This document shows, one piece after another, positions 1 through 14,097 of a stretch of DNA of 64,000 bases (position 1 is its first letter; every line of letters begins with the position of its first letter). Location: NCBI GenBank assembly GCA_029953675.1, contig JAMWBK010000008.1:1769001-1833000 (forward strand), in the 5' to 3' direction. Below the pieces are notes generated by a model, which did no database searches, was not told the DNA's origin, and saw only the letters and a list, made by a program, of their open reading frames with translations. This DNA comes from Rhodosorus marinus (taxonomy: Eukaryota > Rhodophyta > Stylonematophyceae > Stylonematales > Stylonemataceae). Position numbers and translations under genes: made by a program.

Positions 1-137
1 GAGTTCGCTCAATAGATCCATTTTGGACCCAAGTAGATAAACTTTTAAGACTGGAACCACTAATCTGAACGCACCTTCCCGTCTTCTTCGTCAAATCCAT
101 TAGAGAGAGAGCTGAGCGATGGGCCGTAAACGTTGCT

Positions 138-2867
138 ATGATTTTCTTCCTGGTGTCGGTAGCGTTTGTACTTCAGCGTCGTGTGAGCAACACCTTTGTG
201 GTTCGAAGAGTGGTAGAACCCGCCAGTCGTGGAGTCTTCATGGCTTTGAAATGGCCTGTCGCTCAGTTGAAAGAGCAGCTTGGGATCGACTTCGATGAGA
301 CCTCACTGGGTAGCATGTTAGGGAAGAAGGATCCTTTCAGTAGTGGCTCAGCTCTTGTGGATTTAGGGTCTCAAGGCGATGATGAGGATGATGAAGTGGG
401 GGGTATTAAAGCGTTCAAGAAGCTGGAGAGAGAGAGGCAGTTTAAGAACAAGAAGACTCCGCTTGTGGAGTATGTGGTCATGCCCGAGGAAGAGGATCCA
501 TCTTGGGAGCCACCGTTCGACTTGGAAGGAGACAACGAAGGTGAGATCGATGAGAAAAGGGAAGAACCTTCCGATGAAAGAGAGCCAGAGCCAGGTTTGG
601 GAATGGGCGAACAGAAGGAAGCAGTACCTACTGATGCAGGAGAACCAGAACCTGGAACTGGACTAGGTGAACAGAAAGAAGCGAAAGAATCTGATGCAAG
701 AAGAGAACCAGAGCTGAGTGAGGGAATAGAGGAACAGCAAGAAGCAACAAAATCTGCTGAGATTGGGGACGGTCGAGATGACGACCTTGACGAGCGCGTG
801 AGGGCCCGACAGGCGCGGATAAGAGAGCGAAGGAGAAGAAGATATGAGCAAGAGGATGCCGGTCCATCCACTGAGATCCTGACGGAAGACCCTGAGCAGG
901 CCCAGGAGCGTGAGATCGAGCAAAACCTTGAGCAAGAGCGCGTAGAAGAAGAAATCAATGAACATTTCAAGCTGGAGTCGGTCGACGATGAGAGGGATAT
1001 CGAACTCGAGACTTTTTCTGGTGAGTTCACTCTGACTTGTGCTCGCGGGCGCCGTGGAGGTCTTCGACTTGCCCCTTTATTCCTCATTACGTGATCACGG
1101 AGTGCTTCCCCTCATTTTTTTTATCTGTTGTCGTATGAGCTAGAAGACGGAGCGGAGTCTCAGGAGGAAGGCGAGGAAGAAGTGGTAGAACCCGGCTGCG
1201 AAGCCAGCGGAGACGGCCAGTGCAAAGCCGTTGGAGAATCCGAAGAGAAGAAATCGATCGATGATAAACGAGGTGATTTCTTGAACATGTGGAAAGGTCG
1301 ATGTGCTGGGGACGCATTATGTGGCTAAACATCTTTTTCTGTTGTCCAAATGGTTCTGTTCAATCCGTACGGTGTAGATCTTGAACAAGATGATGATGGC
1401 TTTGGAGATGAAAGCGAACTCTCGTCGGAAGATAGCTCTAGCGAAGGTGACTACATAGCAGACGCAGAACAAGAGACAGCGGCTGCAGTCGAGGACGGCG
1501 ATGTCCGGAAAGATCTTGAACAAACTCGCGAGATTTCTTCGGAGTCGGAGCTGGTGACTGATGAACAAGAGAATTTGGTGGAGGACGGAGAGCAGGCTGC
1601 TCTCGAGGTGCTGAACGACGAACCTTCAGGAGTCGGAGAGGATTCAGATGAAGGTGGTCCTGGAATAGAAGGAGACTCCGGCGCCGTGCTTGAGGAGAGC
1701 AACGTGCAGCAGGTGACAGATCACGCAGGAGAGCTTGTGATTGACAAAGAACATGGCCAAATTGAAGCAAAGGAAGAGGAAGAGGAGAGATCCGCGCCTT
1801 TGAGCGACGATAGAGCAGGGAAGGAGAAGGAAGAAGATCTCTCTGTGGCATTCGGAGAGGAAGCCGGTGAGACCCTCCTGACTGGGAATGGAGCTGGACC
1901 GGAGGAAGAGCACGACTCACGAACCAAGAGCGAGGAGGGAATTGTGCGGGAAGCAGAGTACTCGCTGTCTGAGGCTGAGGCTCCTGCCGGCGCTCATAAC
2001 CCTGACATGCACATAAATTCCGATCAGCACCCTGAATCACGTGCAGACGATGATAAGGCCGAAGACACCGAGATGGAGCGTGTCGAGGATGGCATGGACC
2101 ATGGCGATGAAATCAGCGAAGAGCATGTAGTCGAAGTATCTGCCGAAGAGGCTGAGCAGGTTGATCCTGAATCTGCCGTTGATGATCAAAGCTACGACAT
2201 GGGTATGGGGAAAGAGTCTCAGTACACTGTAGATAGGGTGGAGAGCTTGGAGGAAGAAACTTCAGGAGGAGACAGAGGGAATCTAGAGCAAGGTTCCGAA
2301 GGCAGTTGGGCAGGCGAACCCACTACGCGGGCGCAACAGGCAGAGGAGGAAATGGGTGAAGGGACTGCAGAACATGAAGAGTTCGTGGAAGCGTCGGGTC
2401 AAGAAACTAATGAACTGAACAGCTACTCGCATGTCGCAGTTGACGATGAGAGCTCCGACGAAACTCACCACGGCAACACTGACGGCGATAAACTCAAACG
2501 CGATTCTCAAGCCGCGGAAATGGATGAAGTTATCGATGAGAGCACGATCGCCTCCGACATTGGAGTTCGCTCTGAAGCGCAGGACGTCGAAGGGGACTAT
2601 GAAGAACACGGAGTTGGAGAGGACGAGGACGCCGGGGCGCCAGACGATATTCCAAGTATGGAGGCTCATGTTCGGGTCGGTGCAACTCCTTCAGACACCA
2701 CGGAGTCCACGCTCGAGGAGGAAACCGCTGGGGAGGCTCTCACGCTTGAGCACTTTGCTGATCAAGTGGATCCATCCAGTCCGAACGCGAGTGAAAATCT
2801 ACTTGATGAGGAAGGCAACTACGTTTTCGAGCACGAGGCAAACCAATTCGAAGAATACGAATTATGA
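138..2867 (+). CDS. Very acidic protein of unknown function, three exons
   Basis: Proposed exons are 138-1020, 1144-1296 and 1378-2867, giving about 841 codons in frame. The introns are 123 and 81 nt; donors read GTGAGT and GTCGAT, the second being weak. The N-terminus carries a short hydrophobic stretch (residues 1-13) that could be a signal anchor or a wrong start; an ATG at 240 is an alternative. Most of the rest is Glu/Asp-rich and low in complexity, with a basic patch (RIRERRRRR) near residue 230 and repeated Glu-Pro-Glu-Pro/GEQKEA blocks at residues 150-195. I recognise no domain. Such sequence is usually disordered. The two long acidic ORFs could instead be separate genes; the link rests on the frame-closing junctions. 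Confidence 0.55.
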
Positions 2868-3304
2868 GCCTAAAAGCTGTAGATCGTTCAGAGTAAAGAT
2901 ATGCTCGTATGCGCGTGGAGCAGATTCGCAACAGAAAAGCAAATTAGTATAGGAGCTAGCACTGATGCCGATGATCACGAATCCATTGCGGAGACAGTGT
3001 CCGAAGAACATAGTTCCGGGATTTTGGCTTGAACCAAGGGATGGAGTAGTTGAGGAAGGACGAGACCTCGTGCGCGGGAGTTTCTCTTTCTTAAACCCCC
3101 CGGGCTTTCCCAGTCGCTACACCGAGGATGTGGGCTGTTTGGTAGTGCCGCCTTATCGGAATGCAAGAGTTCCCTGTTAAACATGAATGCCAGCTTCTAT
3201 CTCATTTATTTAACAGCTGCAGCTCAATAGGAGGGAGCTCCTGAGGATAGGGGAGCCGTACGCCCTCCTTCAGAAATATCCCGGGCCGGAGTGGCGAGTA
3301 TTGC

Positions 3305-4792
3305 TCAAAACATGGATTGGTTGGGCGGCACGGCACAGATCCCACTATAGTCGAGGAGGGTGCCGTTATACAACGTCGTGGTTACCTCAGATCTGTCCCA
3401 CGGGAGGTTGAAGACGAACCTGGCTTTGATTCTCGCTTTTCCGTACGTCTGCTCGAAGGGCAGGCCCTGGATTTGACGATTGATGGTCGCGGAGTAGAAG
3501 CCGGCCTCATCGATGGTCGTTGAGTACCACCTCGTGCTGAACCCTTTGTTGTTACCGTTCTCGTTCCAAAACACTAGCCAGTAGTGAACCGTTCCAATCG
3601 GACTATCCGCGTGCAGTGTGAACGAAAACTGAAGGTTGAAAGGGCATTCGTCTATTACAGGAGGCGGCGGGCCATGGAAGGACTGCAACTTCAACATCCT
3701 CGCCCTCGTAAAGCTCTTATACTTCACTTGGAAGCACCATTCCAGGGGTGGCAGCTCGACGGGGGTAGGTCCTGGAGGAGGCGGTCCTGATGGATATGGA
3801 GTTGGCGTTGGCGTCCAACCATGGCCACCCCCAACGTTTGTTACTCCCAGAAGCTCAACGTGGTCCGGGAACCAACTTCGAAACGCGGGTATGGAGGTGA
3901 CATGATTTTCGACGGGGTAGGAGGAGGACGCTGCTCCTTGAGTATACCTCGCCTCCCCGAGAAAACGGAAATATAGCTGCTCATAGATCAAGTCGTTGAC
4001 TGGGTCCATTATTGAGGCCTGCACGTGATCCTTGGCGAGCTCCTGCTGGAGGTTCAGGAGGATGCTCGATCCAATCACATCGTTAACCGCCTCGAGCTTG
4101 CCTGAAATATTTGCTATGTGGCTATTCATCCAGAATGGAGATGATATCGAACCCACAGACATCTCAACGGCCTCAGGTGAAAGTTTCAATCGCCACTCCT
4201 GACCCCTTGTGTAGTAGGACTCAAATCCGTAGGTGACGGTGATTTTATAGTCGATTAGATCACCTCCGTAGCCCTGGTACCCGTCCTGACATTTTGTCAT
4301 CGTGTCGTCTCTGAAGCACCCGACTCGGGTTTCCATTCCAGACGTATCCATGGTGAACTCTTGCAGTAGGAAAGAGTCGTCGCTGCCTTGGTGAGTGTCT
4401 ATGAGGTACTTTGTCGAACCAGAAAGTATCTCGCTCAAATAAATCTCGTAATTCCTGTTCGAATTTGGCTCTAGTGGACTCTTCTCCAACGGCGTCGCTG
4501 GGGCGTTCACAAGGTGCTTCGTTCCTCCGTTGGAAAGCTGGATCCAGCTGCCCTGTGGGTCGTGGAACCTTGTCTGTGCGTCTATCCATTGTCCATAGTT
4601 GTTCAGCTGAATTCTGAATTGGCTCAGCTGCGGCACGATGGCGTTGTAAACATAACCAGTGTGTATACAGAAATCCTGCACAACACTCAAATCTCTTGGT
4701 GTCTCGTTGCCCACTTCCTTCGGAGGCGTAGGAGCCCCACAGGCCATTCCAGAAATCACTAGCCAACACCATAAGAGCTGGAATGCCACCAT
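3305..4792 (-). CDS. Secreted or cell-surface protein of unknown family
   Basis: This is a single uninterrupted 495-residue reading frame. It starts with a classic signal peptide: Met, a hydrophobic core (residues 3-18) and a cleavage-like Gly-Ala-Pro. The mature part has several Cys (for example near residues 42, 157 and 168) and N-glycosylation sequons such as NIS and NGT. A Pro/Gly-rich linker near residues 325-345 (PTPTPYPSGPPPPGPTP) separates an N-terminal half of about 300 residues from a C-terminal domain of about 150 residues. The second half looks beta-rich. I cannot name either domain. The linker is typical of extracellular multi-domain proteins, so a wall or matrix role is possible but is inference. 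There is no transmembrane anchor at the C-terminus. Confidence 0.75.
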   Translation of the reverse strand: MVAFQLLWCWLVISGMACGAPTPPKEVGNETPRDLSVVQDFCIHTGYVYNAIVPQLSQFRIQLNNYGQWIDAQTRFHDPQGSWIQLSNGGTKHLVNAPATPLEKSPLEPNSNRNYEIYLSEILSGSTKYLIDTHQGSDDSFLLQEFTMDTSGMETRVGCFRDDTMTKCQDGYQGYGGDLIDYKITVTYGFESYYTRGQEWRLKLSPEAVEMSVGSISSPFWMNSHIANISGKLEAVNDVIGSSILLNLQQELAKDHVQASIMDPVNDLIYEQLYFRFLGEARYTQGAASSSYPVENHVTSIPAFRSWFPDHVELLGVTNVGGGHGWTPTPTPYPSGPPPPGPTPVELPPLEWCFQVKYKSFTRARMLKLQSFHGPPPPVIDECPFNLQFSFTLHADSPIGTVHYWLVFWNENGNNKGFSTRWYSTTIDEAGFYSATINRQIQGLPFEQTYGKARIKARFVFNLPWDRSEVTTTLYNGTLLDYSGICAVPPNQSMF

Positions 4793-6946
4793 ATTGATCA
4801 GATTCAGACCTCGCTCTCTTATTAATGGATCAGTTTCCTGCGCCCGTCTCCCCTAGGCTATATCACTCCACCACTGATGCCAATCCCCAGTCTAGACTCA
4901 CGGTCAATTGTCTTTATGTACCCACCCAAAGATGCCGTGTTAAGAAGTTCTTTCGTCGTTGTGGAACAATGAGGCACTCCTTAACTCTTTGGATTATTGA
5001 AATAGACGTATCGCCACGGGAACACACTCAGCATTCCTCCAGTCAAGCTACCATCGAATCCATCAGACAAAATGAGGAGGGGTTGGAATTTGAAAAAAGC
5101 AAGTAAAACACACTTCACGCGTCAGGAATTAGAAAGGAAACCATTCTGAACAGGACTATCCACAACCAAAATCAGTGGTACTCCAAAGTTCCATAGCCAA
5201 ACCTACCCCCCTCCTCCCAATACACCGCAGGATGTTGAGAGCCATCCGACCCCCTTCACCGTGCCCTCACCGGGCCCTCACCGGAATCGACATTTTTTGC
5301 TTAATATCGTAATTATATAGCGTATATCTCCCATATATTGTTAAAATCTCTGAAAACAATATTTTTAATAAGTAAAAAAGAGTAACTGGTTTTGGGATTT
5401 TTATTACTATAATATGTTATTTTGATCGTATATATGGTCAATTCGGAAGATCCCGGTATCCAATCATTGATCATCGTTGTGCGAGACCACGCTGAGAGGA
5501 TGGAAACTAGGCTGAGAAGTGGGAACTGGGGCCCATGGAACTAATGTGGAATGAGAATGCCACAACGCTACAAGTCACATGCTTGTGACTTCCCTGTCCC
5601 TGTTCAAGGACACCCACTAGAGGTGGCTCCTTTTTTTTTCAGTATGCTGCTGATAGCACTCGGCAGTAGAGATAGAAAACCCGAGGGCTCGTCACCACGG
5701 TGGCAAAATGCAGAAGCCATGAACCGCCAGTGAGTTTCGACATCAAAAGAAACCCGGTGAGGCACAGGTGATTGCAGGGCGGTCACAGTCGTAAGGGCCT
5801 CCTGGTGTATACAACCGCGTTGTTGGAGTACGCACGATTCAATCAGCATCCAACTAAGTACCTTGAGAGTGTCCGAATAAGTTATCTTCTTCAGATGGCC
5901 TGACACCGGGTGAGATCTTCAGTAGTGGCTCTCAACCCTTTGCTTCAATATTTACAAACCAGCCTGTGCGCAGCTCGTCAGTTGCCAGAGTCCACAATCC
6001 GACGCGAAGATACCTGCTCTCCGTGCACAGCAGGGAGACAATTCAGGAGCAGGCCATCGAGTAGGGATGGCTTGGTAACGTTGAATCTGATTTCTCTACC
6101 TCCAGCCTAATCACACCCACAATACATTGATCTGACCACAGCGCGCTCTTTCCCTTTGATAATGATTGATGAACTAATAATGATTGAAGGTCACGTCGCG
6201 GGTGCCTCTTTCAAGCCTCCCACAACTTAGGGACAATTGCTATCGATCTGCTTAACCTTAGAGTGGTTTCGATTTCATAGACTCTGCTGGCTCCCGTTTG
6301 GGTTTGTGTCTTCCTGTGTGCTACACAAGTTTTACGATGTATTGTGTAGCTTGGCTTTGCAGAGATCGGTAATCTTATCCATCCGCGGCGTGGGTGTGTC
6401 TATCTCGACCCTATGAAGCCCCTTTGACAGTCCCATCGGTAGAAAATCTTTTGTAGTAGATCAGTTCGACTTCTCCTAAGCAGTCCAAACCTCTACAAAT
6501 CGAAAGGTTAAACGCGCTAAACGACGTATAGATCGGTCACGGCGATACCCGCAGAAGCGTCCAAGCGGGACCCAAGAGAAGCTTTGAGCTCCTGCATGTG
6601 TTTCACTAGTTCCTTTGGGTGGCGGACTGTGGCTATGAGCTATCGATTAGCAACAAGGTCTCCATTCTTGGACCTACTGCAGGCTCCTTGACCTCCATAG
6701 GGGTTCAGTTACAGAAAAGTATAACTGAAATACTTTTCTGATGGACGAAAAGACCAACAAGAAGAAAGGCTCAACCCGCGAAGGAGTTTGGGTTTCTATT
6801 AAGGTCCTTTCAGTTTGCTGGTGACGGCTTTGGAAGAGGGTAGCAGGTACCTTGCTCATCTTTTTTTTCAAGGAAGAAGGCGAAGGTTGGAGTAGGAGGT
6901 AGGAGCACCGGCCGACTTCGGGAGGAAGTCCATAAATTTTTGTGGT
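4793..6946. other. Intergenic region, no supported gene
   Basis: About 2.1 kb separates the divergent secreted-protein gene from the RbfA-like gene. Positions 5290-5440 are strongly AT-rich. Several ORFs of up to about 100 codons are present, but none shows a domain, splice continuity or composition unlike background. Confidence 0.5.
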
Positions 6947-7495
6947 ATGATGCAAGCGACAAGGAAAACGATGCACTTTGGGATAAGGAGGCTATTCCAC
7001 ACGAGTAGAAGCAGGTTAAATAAGTTTATGCTTATCCCGTTAACGAAAGAGGATAAGTGCTTGGATAGGAAGGCGTATGACCCGCAAAGGGAGAAGAAGC
7101 GACTAACGGGGTTTCACAAAGAGCTCACGAGAGCCGTGGAGCGCGTTTTGCCGATGAGTGAACTTCTAATGAAAGCCGAAATTTACGTTGATGATATAGT
7201 TTTGGACAAACGCGGTCGCAATGCAACCATTGTTTTCACCAGTGGGCTAGTCCGGAATGGGAATTGGCTGGGTCCGGATCTGATAGAAGCACTTCACAAC
7301 GAATGGATGACCTACCGAGACTATGTGGGCCGTGCCTACCGATCGAAAATTAGAACGGGGCCGTTACCATCAATAAAATTCGAGTACGCTGCAGTCCCGG
7401 AAGGAGGCGGTCACAAGGAGAGAATGGCAGCCTTTATAAGAAACGTGAAGCAGAAAGGGACGAAGTTGAAGGATCCTGTTCCAATGGAAGATTAG
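6947..7495 (+). CDS. Ribosome-binding factor A-like protein, probably mitochondrial
   Basis: A single 182-codon exon. The first 25-30 residues are rich in Arg, Ser and Thr with no acidic residues, like a mitochondrial presequence. The body follows the RbfA layout. An N-terminal helix (FHKELTRAVERVLP) is followed by a strand pair around IYVDDIVLDKRGRNATIVF, a long helix near residues 113-127, the KIRTGPLPSIKFEY strand that matches the RbfA LRxVPxLxFxxD element, and an ERMAAFI helix matching the C-terminal ExGxRxxxLL segment. RbfA is a KH-fold factor that helps small-subunit rRNA mature in bacteria and organelles. The assignment comes from motif order by eye, not from a search. A plastid destination is the main alternative. 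Confidence 0.6.
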   Translation: MMQATRKTMHFGIRRLFHTSRSRLNKFMLIPLTKEDKCLDRKAYDPQREKKRLTGFHKELTRAVERVLPMSELLMKAEIYVDDIVLDKRGRNATIVFTSGLVRNGNWLGPDLIEALHNEWMTYRDYVGRAYRSKIRTGPLPSIKFEYAAVPEGGGHKERMAAFIRNVKQKGTKLKDPVPMED

Positions 7496-9313
7496 CCAAA
7501 CTCTACGGCTGAAGAAATTTGCGAAGACTTACAACTCGGGAGAATATGGCTCTATAGACTCAGCGAGGCACTGATATGGAAACGCGAGATGCTTGAGTGG
7601 AGCCTGAAGCATGATAGAAGAGAGTATTAATATACTACTTGCCCTCAAGGTTATGTTGAGCTGGAAAGATCTGTATCGTGTTCACCTAGGCGGATCAAGG
7701 AGCGGTCTTGTCGTCGGACGGGCTTGACATGTGGGAATACTCATGAGCGTCGCTGATCGAGGACCATTGTGCGGTCTCGGAAGTCGGAAGTTGCCTTGTA
7801 TCCTGCTCATCGGGGATACAGAGAGATGAGAATCTGTCCGCACTCCATTTATGCATTCTTGCTCTAGAGTGGAGGACGTGGAAGCGAGTTGGAACGAAAC
7901 CTTTCCCACATCGCAAGTGGATACTCGATCGGAAACAGGGGATTCACCCCCAGAGCGCGCATGTGCACTCAAGCATCGCGAGACTGAGATATGGCTTTCC
8001 AGAAACTTCAAAATACAATGCGTATGGCGTGCCCACATGCACCAAACTGAAGCGCCACTGAGACTGCATGCGAACTCGAGCTTATCGAGTTCCGTGGTAA
8101 CATAAAGAGACAAGACGGTCAAGGCTACAGCAGGATTTAACGCGTAGAAGACAACTCTCACCAGTCTGCAGAGGACAAGGTCTGACCACCTGGGAGTGGA
8201 CAATTCTCATTTTTCTTTTTTCACGAGCTCTTGGAGGCCAATGTCCCAACCCTCAAATGAACATAAGGACGCGTGTTCTGAAATGGTTGCATACAATCAA
8301 ATGAACGAGAAGCGATCATTGGATTTTTGACACGCGTGCAGGGATATCTATGGTGCTTAGAGACACGTGTCAAGTGTTCGTGGGTTAGTCTGGATATGTT
8401 AGGATATTATACCCAAAAACAATAAAAATTCAAATAATCAAGAACGAACTAGAGTTGGTAGGGGTAGATGATAGTGTTGAGAGTTAATATCCTCAGTTAT
8501 TTGATAAACTGTTTTACTTTTTTGCATTGGCGTGTGTTGAGCCCCCCCCCCTAATATTCGGCGGTTGAAGATTTCCTCCGCGCCCCATACTTAATTAAAG
8601 GCCAGTATTTAGGAGGAGTTTTTCATTCATTCCTCCGCAAATGAGTTCTATTGCAAAACCCATCGTCAATTTTGAGGAATATTAAGGACACTATTTGTCG
8701 TAAAAGTCGATCTCAATCACCCCCCCTCCGGTGATGCAAAGGCACAGAAACCCTAAGAAAACTTCGTAGAAAATGACCAAGATATCTCCAAAACTAGAAT
8801 ATGCATCCCATTCCATCAACAAATATCTCTTCGATAAAGATCCGACCATTCAACCCCCCTCCCCTTTTAGAAACGATCAAAACGTAAAAATCCGACATCC
8901 GATTTGAGACGTCATTTTCATACCGAAAACCGGACTCATCTCCGTACAAACTAAAATTACTATAGCAACACCATTAAAAATTATAAATTACATTTATAGT
9001 ACATGTATATTAAGTATTATTTACCGTAAAACTATTCTGCTGTCTCTTATTAAATCCTGATCTAGGTTTTTCCACCGCGGATAAATATCTTCACCCCCTC
9101 AAATATATCCAAAGTTTGTTTTTTATTAGTTTTTAGGGCCAAAACTACACGCGGGGCACATTTCGCGAAATCCGATCTAACGGTGATGCACGGGATTGGT
9201 AAGTCTCTGTCGGGATATGCTTTGGAACTGGAGAGTGAGAAAAAACAAAAGGGGGTTTGGGGGGTGGCTTTGGATTCTGGTATCATATTCTTACTGAGTT
9301 GAGATAGTAATTT

Positions 9314-9314
<1 letters not shown>
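7496..9314. other. Intergenic region, no supported gene
   Basis: About 1.8 kb between the RbfA-like gene and ThiC. An open frame of 173 codons on the minus strand (7682-8203) has no recognisable motif, and I do not call it. From about 8400 to 9060 the sequence is AT-rich with runs of C (for example 8540-8551). Confidence 0.5.
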
Positions 9315-9350
<36 letters not shown>

Positions 9351-9360
9351 AGAGAGAGAG
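9315..9360 (+). repeat. (GA)n microsatellite upstream of ThiC
   Basis: About 46 bp of nearly perfect GA dinucleotide repeat with one GGGA interruption. It lies about 150 bp upstream of the proposed ThiC start and is followed by TATATATA at about 9361. Similar purine tracts lie on the sense strand upstream of several other genes here, so it may be part of the promoter or 5' leader. That role is inference. Confidence 0.9.
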
Positions 9361-9505
9361 TATATATAGAGTGCCGGGTTGGGTTAGGGGAAGCGTAGGG
9401 GAGGGTGCGGGTGAGGAGAGGATTGGTGTGGAGGCGGTTTTAATATTTGGGAGGGAGAAGTATTTTGGATTTGGTGTTTGGGTTTGGATTTGGTTTTTGG
9501 GAAGG

Positions 9506-11994
<2,489 letters not shown>

Positions 11995-12469
11995 ACATAT
12001 GGACACGGCGAAGGCCAGAGAGGCAGTTTGGACAAAATCATCAACATGGCATATATGAGGAGAGAAACGGAGATCTTTTATTGTTGATTTGTTTGCACAT
12101 CCGTGGTCTCTGCTTTGGGAGAAATTTATTCCGGCGTCTGTAAACAGTAGAAAGCGTGTCAGTCTACAGCTCCCGTCCGGAAGTATCAAAGTCTAGAATT
12201 TTATTTCTTCCCCCTCACCCGGTTGTCTCACATCTTCTTAGTAAGTCTACAGATTTGGTTCGTTTTTAGTCATAGCTTTGTAATCACGAGAAATAAAACA
12301 AAAAATAAAGAAAAAAATTAATAATGTTCGTTCATTATAGTCTTCCAGCTCGATGGCCGGGGGCTTTGCATACGAATTGTTGATGTGTGCCAGCTAGAGC
12401 GGAAGTGGAGTATTTATTGTATAGTAGCGTCGAGCCAGAGATGACTGGACTGTTTTTTGATGGCAATCT
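11995..12469. other. Convergent intergenic spacer after ThiC
   Basis: Less than 0.5 kb between the ThiC stop and the stop of the uL18-like gene on the other strand. It contains AT-rich sequence with AATAAA-like stretches near 12290-12310 that could serve as polyadenylation signals. No gene seen. Confidence 0.5.
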
Positions 12470-13099
12470 CTAGTCATTCCTACCGTCGGTAGTTGGATCA
12501 AGCGCGCTTGGATCCATTGTATTCTGACCTTTTCGAGAAGCTCTGTTCTTGCTGTCAATGAGCAAGTATTGCGCGTCAATATCGGCTGGAGTATCCACGT
12601 ACATCAGACCTTTCTTTCCGAGCGGTGCAATGAAATCAAAGTGAAAGTCTTCAACAGTTTCGTCCGGGTTCCTCAATCTGGAATCCATGAGTAGGTGATT
12701 AGGATTCGCCTCTACTCTAATTCCGGACATTAGAAGAGTTTCAAGCATCCCGAAGAGCCTTGCACGATTCAGTCGACGACTTGATTGCTTTTTTCGATCA
12801 GTGGGGTACGCCATTTGCGGACGCAACCACAGCGTTTTTATACCGCGCTCTAAGCATTTTCCCCCGATGATCGAGGCCAATTTCCATGCGGCGGCAGCAC
12901 TGTGCGAAGGTCCGTGGTAGGGTACAAAACGCGTAATGAATTCGTCCTCTGCTGTGGACATGTACAAGACGTTCCGGGAATTGCTGTGGGTGTCCGCAAC
13001 TCCCAACCACGTAGAAGCTGCGTTCAATCCCACTGATAGCATATATCGCCGCTTCATGAACTCACGAAGCCGATCAGGCTGTGGCCATGCAAGAGGCAT
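12470..13099 (-). CDS. uL18-like mitochondrial ribosomal protein
   Basis: A single 209-codon exon. After a short N-terminus, a strand segment (RRYMLSVGLNAASTWLGVAD) is followed by a VLYMSTAEDEF strand and a helix (AAAAWKLASIIGGKCLERGI). Next come KTLWLRPQ and a downstream helix ending LLMSGIRVE. This is the order in uL18: the S-x-R/S-T-x-E strand, then A-x-x-(I/V)-G-x-x-(I/L)-x-x-R-C-x-x-x-G-I, then a final strand. uL18 binds 5S rRNA in bacteria; the mitochondrial form sits in the large subunit. A C-terminal extension of about 75 residues is unusual for the bacterial protein but common in mitoribosomal proteins. Plastid targeting is not excluded. Confidence 0.6.
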   Translation of the reverse strand: MPLAWPQPDRLREFMKRRYMLSVGLNAASTWLGVADTHSNSRNVLYMSTAEDEFITRFVPYHGPSHSAAAAWKLASIIGGKCLERGIKTLWLRPQMAYPTDRKKQSSRRLNRARLFGMLETLLMSGIRVEANPNHLLMDSRLRNPDETVEDFHFDFIAPLGKKGLMYVDTPADIDAQYLLIDSKNRASRKGQNTMDPSALDPTTDGRND

Positions 13100-14097
13100 A
13101 TCTTCAGTTCATCCACGGCTACCCAACAACTTGAATCCTACTCCAACCGCATCTCACCGCAACAAAATTTTCTCTCTTCATCGCTCCCCGCTAACGGATC
13201 CTTCATTACCCGGAAGGCCGGTAAAAGCTTCCAGAGCACAAAATCTTGCTGCCGAACTAACACTGCTTAGCCATGCCCCCCCCCCCCCCAACAACATCCT
13301 CTCCCTCCGACTTGACGCCCCTTTCATGCTTGGGAGCTTGCTAGAGATAAAGGGGTTGCCCACACTGCGACAGAGTGGCGTCTTGCTGTCGACTGCTCTC
13401 CCGAAGGGCTAGCTATAAGATTGTGGCGATTACGTCCATTGAACTGGAATGGCCTGAAAGCTTGGTTTCTCGGCTCTGGCTGGGTCTTGCACATTCTTGT
13501 TCTTGTGTTCGTTTAGAATCAGTAAAAAGCAGTAAAAAGCAGGTGTCCTGACGGAGCTTCTCTCTTAGTACTCTTCTTGTACGTTCGCGTAACGTACGAG
13601 TAGCCGATTGAGGATCTATACATCTAGAAAATAACAATGGCTCCCTTAAGGGGTGACCCTTGTTCCCAGTCGCACCTCCGATTACAGAATAAAGTGAAAA
13701 ATAAAATCCATTTCGGGTTAAGGAATCACATAGCAAGGGCACATAATATGGCTTAGCACACCCACGTTCCCTTTGACATCGGCACTTTGCGGCCCATGTC
13801 CGCAATGCACGCTGAAACAGGATCTTGTCTTTTGCCTATTGGATACGTTTTGCGCTCAGTTCTGACCTCGAAGTCCTCTGCCCATTCCCCCCCATCCAAA
13901 TCGGTTTCCTTCCTGCCCACCAGGCTGCCCGCCAGGCTGCCCATCATCCTCCACTGCCGCAGCTACTGCGCTGGCCTCGTCATTGTTTCCTACCAACCAG
14001 CTGAGAATCTATATATTTCGCACAAAATCAGATGAGCGTAAAAGAAGTTTTAGGCAAGGGCCAAGGGGTGATCAATAAATTTCAGATTGCAATTTGT
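13100..14097. other. Intergenic region with a poly-C run
   Basis: About 1 kb with no supported gene. Position 13277 begins an uninterrupted run of about 12 C. A direct 11-bp doubling (CAGTAAAAAG) occurs near 13520-13540. ORFs up to 158 codons overlap the 5' end of the uL18-like gene and look like chance frames. Confidence 0.45.

Noticed and set aside
371-1087. A 238-codon Ser-rich ORF on the minus strand
   Set aside because: It is the antisense shadow of the Glu-rich coding exon: GAG/GAA codons read as CTC/TTC and Ser codons on the other strand. No motif of its own.
11995-12470. A TPP riboswitch in the ThiC 3' region
   Set aside because: The conserved CUGAGA and ACCUGAUC-type segments are absent on inspection.
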